Origin: a virus | IMG/VR virus record: IMGVR_UViG_3300046804_002652 | Coordinates: 1 to 54,019 of that record | Strand: one strand, 5' to 3' | DNA length: 54,019 bases | In this document: piece by piece, positions 51,101 through 54,019 of the stretch | How the letters are laid out: each line of letters opens with the position of its first letter | Numbering within the stretch: position 1 is the first letter of the stretch | Translations under genes and position numbers: made by a program | Notes under the pieces: generated by a model | What the model was told of the DNA's origin: nothing | The model's input: the letters and a program-made list of their open reading frames with translations, nothing else | Database searches by the model: none

Positions 51101-52473
51101 TCGCCTGTTGTATATTCTCCGAACGTAGCATCGATTAGCGCTACCGTACTATTAGCCTTCAGAACATATCCAGTTGTTTTTCTGAAATTAGTATTAGCTT
51201 TGATTTGGTATACAACTTCGCCAACATTGAACGACCCTGTTGTGTTGGCAAGTGATATGGAAGATAAGTTAATTGTTTTGACAGGTAGCTCATTTACCAA
51301 CACCCAGCCAGTAGTTGAAGATGTTAAATTTTTCTCTAGCACATACCCAGCAGAGACGATAAGATCTGGATTTTGGGCGGTATTGATTCCATACACGAAG
51401 TGGCCAGCGTCAAAGCTACCGCTTGCTGCTGTGAACGGCACATATGTTAATCTCTGCTCAACTTCCTCTTCTTCTCTGAACGCCGTTGTGTATGGTGTGT
51501 TACTTACAAAGTTGTCGATGGTCAACACTTTGTTGGAAATGACAACGTTGGAGCCTAGAATATAACCTGCTCCTCCGTCGAGAAGCTTATAGTCAATCTT
51601 ACCAGTCGCTGGAACAATTTGCAACACTCGAGCTTTTGCATGTCTTCCAGTAGCGTCCGATAAAACAGAGACTACATCTCCTATTTCAAAATCTTGACCT
51701 GGATTCTCAATAACGATTTCATTGAGAGAACCGATGATAGTAGGACTTCCTTCAATTAATCCATCATACGTTACGATCTCGCCTACTTTAAAATTGCCTT
51801 CAATGTTTGTAAGATATGCTACGTCGAACGTCTTTCCAGACATCGTTCTCTTGGCTACACGAGCAACAACAGCTGTCGCACCACTCGTTTGTCCTTTTAC
51901 AATGTTGCCTGGAAATACGTTATTTTTTGATGCTTGAGAGAGCTCAATGTAAACAGGCAGCATCCATTTGCCAGTAGACGGTCTGAATATATCAGAAGTA
52001 GGATAGTATACCTCAATATCTTCATTGAACAGCAATCTAAACAATAGCTCGACAGCGCGTTGTGATCCTTTAGATCTATACAGCTCGCTAGCCTTCTTAA
52101 TAAACGTGGCTTGGTCGATAGACTGCTGGTTACCTGTCGTGCTAACCGACGTGTTGGATGACGTGTTCGAAGATACCACGTTCGAAGATGTATTAGACGA
52201 GGTATTTGAAGACGTGCTTGTTGATGTGTTGGCTGAAGCTACCAACGGAAAATTAACGAGGTATTTTTGTTTAAAGTTAGCAATAAAAGAATCGACGGAC
52301 TTATCGACGTCGATCATATTCAATAGCTGGCGAGACGCTCCGACAGGATTATCTGGTTGCTCTAACCACTCATAATACGCTTTAACAAAAGCAACAAAAT
52401 TCTTTCCCTCTTCCCTATAAAAAGCAGGAAAGTGAGTCTCGACTAAATGGGATATTTTTTGAAGATCCGACAT
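48118..52473 (-). CDS. Large baseplate wedge-type protein in gp7 position (1451 aa)
   Basis: The N-terminal helical domain has FPAFYREEGKNFVAFVKAYY with EWLE (15-38) and, after a linker, KKASELYRSKGSQRAVELLF with RLLFNEDIEVYYP (126-158). I recognise both from the large structural protein that follows gp6 in marine T4-like phages. A Ser/Thr/Asn-only linker at residues 81-117 splits this domain. The remaining ~1280 residues are built from many short beta units 'F..GE.V......(A/G)..A.V', with several GGxGYxxTD-type repeats. The position between gp6 and gp8 suggests the gp7 role (wedge core contacting gp6, gp8, gp10 and gp53), but the sequence likeness to T4 gp7 itself is not obvious to me. Confidence 0.65.
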   Translation of the reverse strand: MSDLQKISHLVETHFPAFYREEGKNFVAFVKAYYEWLEQPDNPVGASRQLLNMIDVDKSVDSFIANFKQKYLVNFPLVASANTSTSTSSNTSSNTSSNVVSSNTSSNTSVSTTGNQQSIDQATFIKKASELYRSKGSQRAVELLFRLLFNEDIEVYYPTSDIFRPSTGKWMLPVYIELSQASKNNVFPGNIVKGQTSGATAVVARVAKRTMSGKTFDVAYLTNIEGNFKVGEIVTYDGLIEGSPTIIGSLNEIVIENPGQDFEIGDVVSVLSDATGRHAKARVLQIVPATGKIDYKLLDGGAGYILGSNVVISNKVLTIDNFVSNTPYTTAFREEEEVEQRLTYVPFTAASGSFDAGHFVYGINTAQNPDLIVSAGYVLEKNLTSSTTGWVLVNELPVKTINLSSISLANTTGSFNVGEVVYQIKANTNFRKTTGYVLKANSTVALIDATFGEYTTGERLIGASSGCSANIASQSTVNGSFTDPNIDTLQTGLLPSAISALIVTNDVEDRSASGYVVGSNTHYLGLVNVDASKAFKAGPHAYVYAVGSNSHANVLGVSTGSIGGFDVGSITDEEQIYINTDIIGSNNSANVAFLAMTISGDGPTWSGNGISSNVGFVGNVAVISGGSGYTNTDIISDPWLGTIVTFNGGNPTSIANAYVRTNSSGVITSVTVTNIGSGYDVKPTITLSHAGPGTLGTSAVLDPQIDPGYGFVKNPNGDLNSIIDTCLTKLQQTVGTIASLTNIDPGSNNTASPFVRVINPATAGFGKRNYKLNISGNTKPFSIGENLTQLVYDPVVTINATNMSGAFNAGQRETIKQVRADGNTVYGELLTATYNSSTHTGVLRIRVDDISNTFNSSNTFQGLTSTSTANVGSKTTTTVSQLAKGRVIANDGASINVFRTRFNTSFANNNQIFGETSGAQATINSIVDIPDSPIYGKNAVIDSPARSAQGTIGKVEVIDSGFAYTNSEIVTLKSDNNVYVATGVAKLIRQGTGEGYWEDNGGFASSDKVIQDSDFYQDFSYEVRSSLSLDRYADIIKDTVHIAGRKLFGSVERSVTAVEDIVSEDLLDRSSTLVVTGGNNVKFNLGEELIEFDGTTKTANGTLDSIICYIGVDGANTEAVIGNQLSYPTFFSNTSSGNIIGVTYDYNANTTTIAVDNVSGLFPSVGQVQTRFDRTQLAYNLTSYAVGSGDPINFQYQEVVYQSNGTANVGVGNITSSNSTHLIVKPATKLLVSHITGTIAVGQTIYQRDDSSSPNNAVGVVGMSNSTVVEVIDPRGQFVSGKMAFTISGNASILAIGGKSSLFTRSNTVVLSIGNLSDIGFQDGEILRQPSTGAQGYVNIGNTSTVSVGNTSGTFNPSSGPVIGMTSGVQATVSRVNGPFSIYGSTSGANAVITAIEQTSVVTTLAINSGIGALNTFGVANVSGQFLYNSTVLGANSSANATIVSVEIQAY
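52123..52233 (-). repeat. Ser/Thr/Asn low-complexity linker in the gp7-position protein
   Basis: Residues 81-117 consist almost only of Ser, Thr, Asn and Val, in SNTSSNTSSN-type repeats. They are encoded by degenerate copies of a short DNA unit. The tract separates two halves of an otherwise continuous helical domain and looks like a flexible insertion. Confidence 0.7.
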
Positions 52474-54019
52474 TATAGAATTCTTTCCCCTGTCACATTG
52501 ACGCCAATATCATTGCTCTGTATACTGATAATTTGATTACGGGACGCTTTAATATCACGCGCCAGCGATAGAGCGTACACAGATATACCATTACCCTCGT
52601 AGCTGGTAGGAGCAAAATTAGTTAATGTGACTACGCCAGTCTTATAATCTACCGTACCAGCGTTTGGCTTAACCACAAGGTGATTTGTGCCTGAAACCTG
52701 TACGATTCTAATATTACCATCCCCATCATCTTCAAAAGAGCACACGCCCCCTTCATAGACGAACGAAGAAGATCTAATTGTGTGTTCATCTTCGTAGATA
52801 TGAATACGATTAGAGTAAGGTAAGCGACGCATCTCATTATAGAAACGCAGCACGTAAGTGTTTTGTTGATTGATCGCTGGTACAAATTTTATCATTGGTT
52901 TGACATACAAGTCATTACTAATGATACTACCATCACTCAAGTCAATTTGTTTAACGAGGTTACTGAAATACAGTGTCTTTTCAAAATCATTAAGATTTGT
53001 TTGGCTGTATTGAAGAATGTTTCTACGGACAGCTGTTTCAATGTCCAAAGCAGACTTGGTTGTGCTTCCAGTATTGTACTTAATATCAACGTCCACATCA
53101 ACATACAATTGTACCGGCTCTACGAATACAGGATCGCTAGAAAGCGAAGTTCTATTCTTCAAATAGTTTGTGTACTCGAGTTTCTTATAATCTGGTACCT
53201 GCTGAGATCCAGCGACAGCAAGCGCAATTACGACAGTACTATATTGAGGAGGATCAGCATCCTCACCGCCATATACGTTAATTGCTGTGATTTCAGGATA
53301 AGTTGCTTGCAATAACACTCTATAGTCGTTAGCTGTAACAGCACGTTCTTGTGTCTGATAGAAACGTGGTGCGTTAAATTTGATCGACTCTACCGATTCA
53401 TGTACAGCACCATCTGCAGCAGAGATAGCTGTAACGACTTTCACGTTTGCGTGCCCGTCAATTGATCCTGTAGGAACGAACACTGATGCACCGTTTGGAT
53501 CGCTTCCATTTGACAATCTATAACGCGTAAAGATAAGAGATCCGTCTGATGGAGGACGGCCGGAGATGCCGTTACCGAACATTAACTCATATTTGTCGTT
53601 CTCAGCAGCCTGGATGAAACACATAGCGGTGTTAGAAGACACATCAAACAACGAACTGCGCACTTCATAAAAATATACGTTTGTGCCGGAGTTTTCGCTA
53701 ACAATTACATTTAAGCTGGTGGTGTCAATTGTTGGGTTGGATAAAATGTACCGCTGATAACCGTTAGCTGTATCAACGACAAATGTATCTTCAATGTAAT
53801 TTCCTTCGTACACAGGAATATTCTTTGCTACGAAAGAGGTTGTATTCGAAAGAATTGTAATGTCTTGGTCTGTGCTGAAAGTATATGTGTTAGAACCAAC
53901 ACGAGAGATGAATTCCGTACCGCTTGGAATGAAAACACTTTGTACGTTTGCTTCAGGGGTGATGGTTAAGTCTATCAACGCTTTTGCCGAGCGGTAGGAC
54001 CTCGGTAAGTAGTTAAGAG
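52473..54019 (-). CDS. gp6: Baseplate wedge protein gp6 homologue, N-terminus cut by window edge
   Basis: The frame remains open to the right edge. Codons above the first in-frame TTG (53978) read NYLPRSYRSAKALIDLTIT, so the true start is outside the window and TTG is not a start. Visible features are FEYVRSSLFDV-like strands (VYFYEVRSSLFDVSS), YELMFGNGISGRPPSDGSLI, FYQTQERAVTANDYRVLLQ, a YLKNRTSLSSDPVFVEP region and a C-terminal RLPYSNRIHIYEDEHTIRSS. This is the gp6/gpJ-like wedge family. T4 gp6 dimers form the ring that controls baseplate opening. The last base of the frame overlaps the ATG of the gp7-position gene. Confidence 0.85.
   Translation of the reverse strand, partial: LNYLPRSYRSAKALIDLTITPEANVQSVFIPSGTEFISRVGSNTYTFSTDQDITILSNTTSFVAKNIPVYEGNYIEDTFVVDTANGYQRYILSNPTIDTTSLNVIVSENSGTNVYFYEVRSSLFDVSSNTAMCFIQAAENDKYELMFGNGISGRPPSDGSLIFTRYRLSNGSDPNGASVFVPTGSIDGHANVKVVTAISAADGAVHESVESIKFNAPRFYQTQERAVTANDYRVLLQATYPEITAINVYGGEDADPPQYSTVVIALAVAGSQQVPDYKKLEYTNYLKNRTSLSSDPVFVEPVQLYVDVDVDIKYNTGSTTKSALDIETAVRRNILQYSQTNLNDFEKTLYFSNLVKQIDLSDGSIISNDLYVKPMIKFVPAINQQNTYVLRFYNEMRRLPYSNRIHIYEDEHTIRSSSFVYEGGVCSFEDDGDGNIRIVQVSGTNHLVVKPNAGTVDYKTGVVTLTNFAPTSYEGNGISVYALSLARDIKASRNQIISIQSNDIGVNVTGERIL

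Noticed and set aside
53978-54019. Start of gp6 at the TTG at 53978
   Set aside because: The frame continues upstream with gp6-like residues (LPRSYRSAKALIDLTIT) to the window edge, so the gene is truncated rather than starting here.

Overview
The window is part of the late structural region of a T4-like myovirus (tailed phage), probably marine. The evidence is a right-hand block of baseplate genes recognisable as T4-type gp6 (cut by the window edge), a gp7-position protein, gp8, and the DUF4815-type structural protein common in marine T4-like phages. Near-continuous coding, 1-8 base gene overlaps and two exact copies of the T4 late-promoter octamer TATAAATA agree with this. The bacterial host cannot be read from the sequence.

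Layout, in the direction of transcription (mostly minus strand, right to left): (a) 54019-39588, baseplate genes gp6, gp7-like, gp8 and DUF4815. (b) 39591-35435, a small coiled-coil protein and four fibre or neck-type structural proteins. (c) 35425-33620, a coiled-coil protein, a free-standing glycosyltransferase and a 2OG-Fe(II) oxygenase. (d) 31689-33636, a plus-strand island with a methyltransferase and two glycosyltransferases. (e) 31634-27153, a small structural protein, a beta-rich fibre, and a 652-residue fusion of a GT25 glycosyltransferase, a PLOD-type glucosyltransferase and a lysyl-hydroxylase-like 2OG oxygenase. (f) 27076-12411, two giant collagen-like fibres (1884 and 2416 residues) around a collar/HxH tip protein and a putative tail-fibre assembly chaperone. 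(g) 12407-1, a fibre/adhesin region with apparently duplicated three-gene cassettes, a protein with five LamG-like domains, two more collagen-like proteins and Gly-rich proteins, the last cut by the left edge.

The main discovery candidate is the pairing of (e) and (f). One phage polypeptide carries homologues of the three activities that animals use to make glucosyl-galactosyl-hydroxylysine on collagen. It is encoded directly upstream of collagen-like fibres whose Gly-X-Y repeats have Lys in most Y positions (GDK, GQK, GEK), the natural context for lysyl hydroxylase. I infer a self-contained hydroxylation and glycosylation system for the phage's own fibres. A second glycosyltransferase/2OG-oxygenase pair and three more sugar or methyl transferases nearby may extend it.

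There is no gene-free stretch above 300 bases. The largest gaps (about 45-80 bases) hold promoter-like octamers, ribosome-binding sites and one hairpin. No tRNA, insertion sequence or CRISPR was seen.
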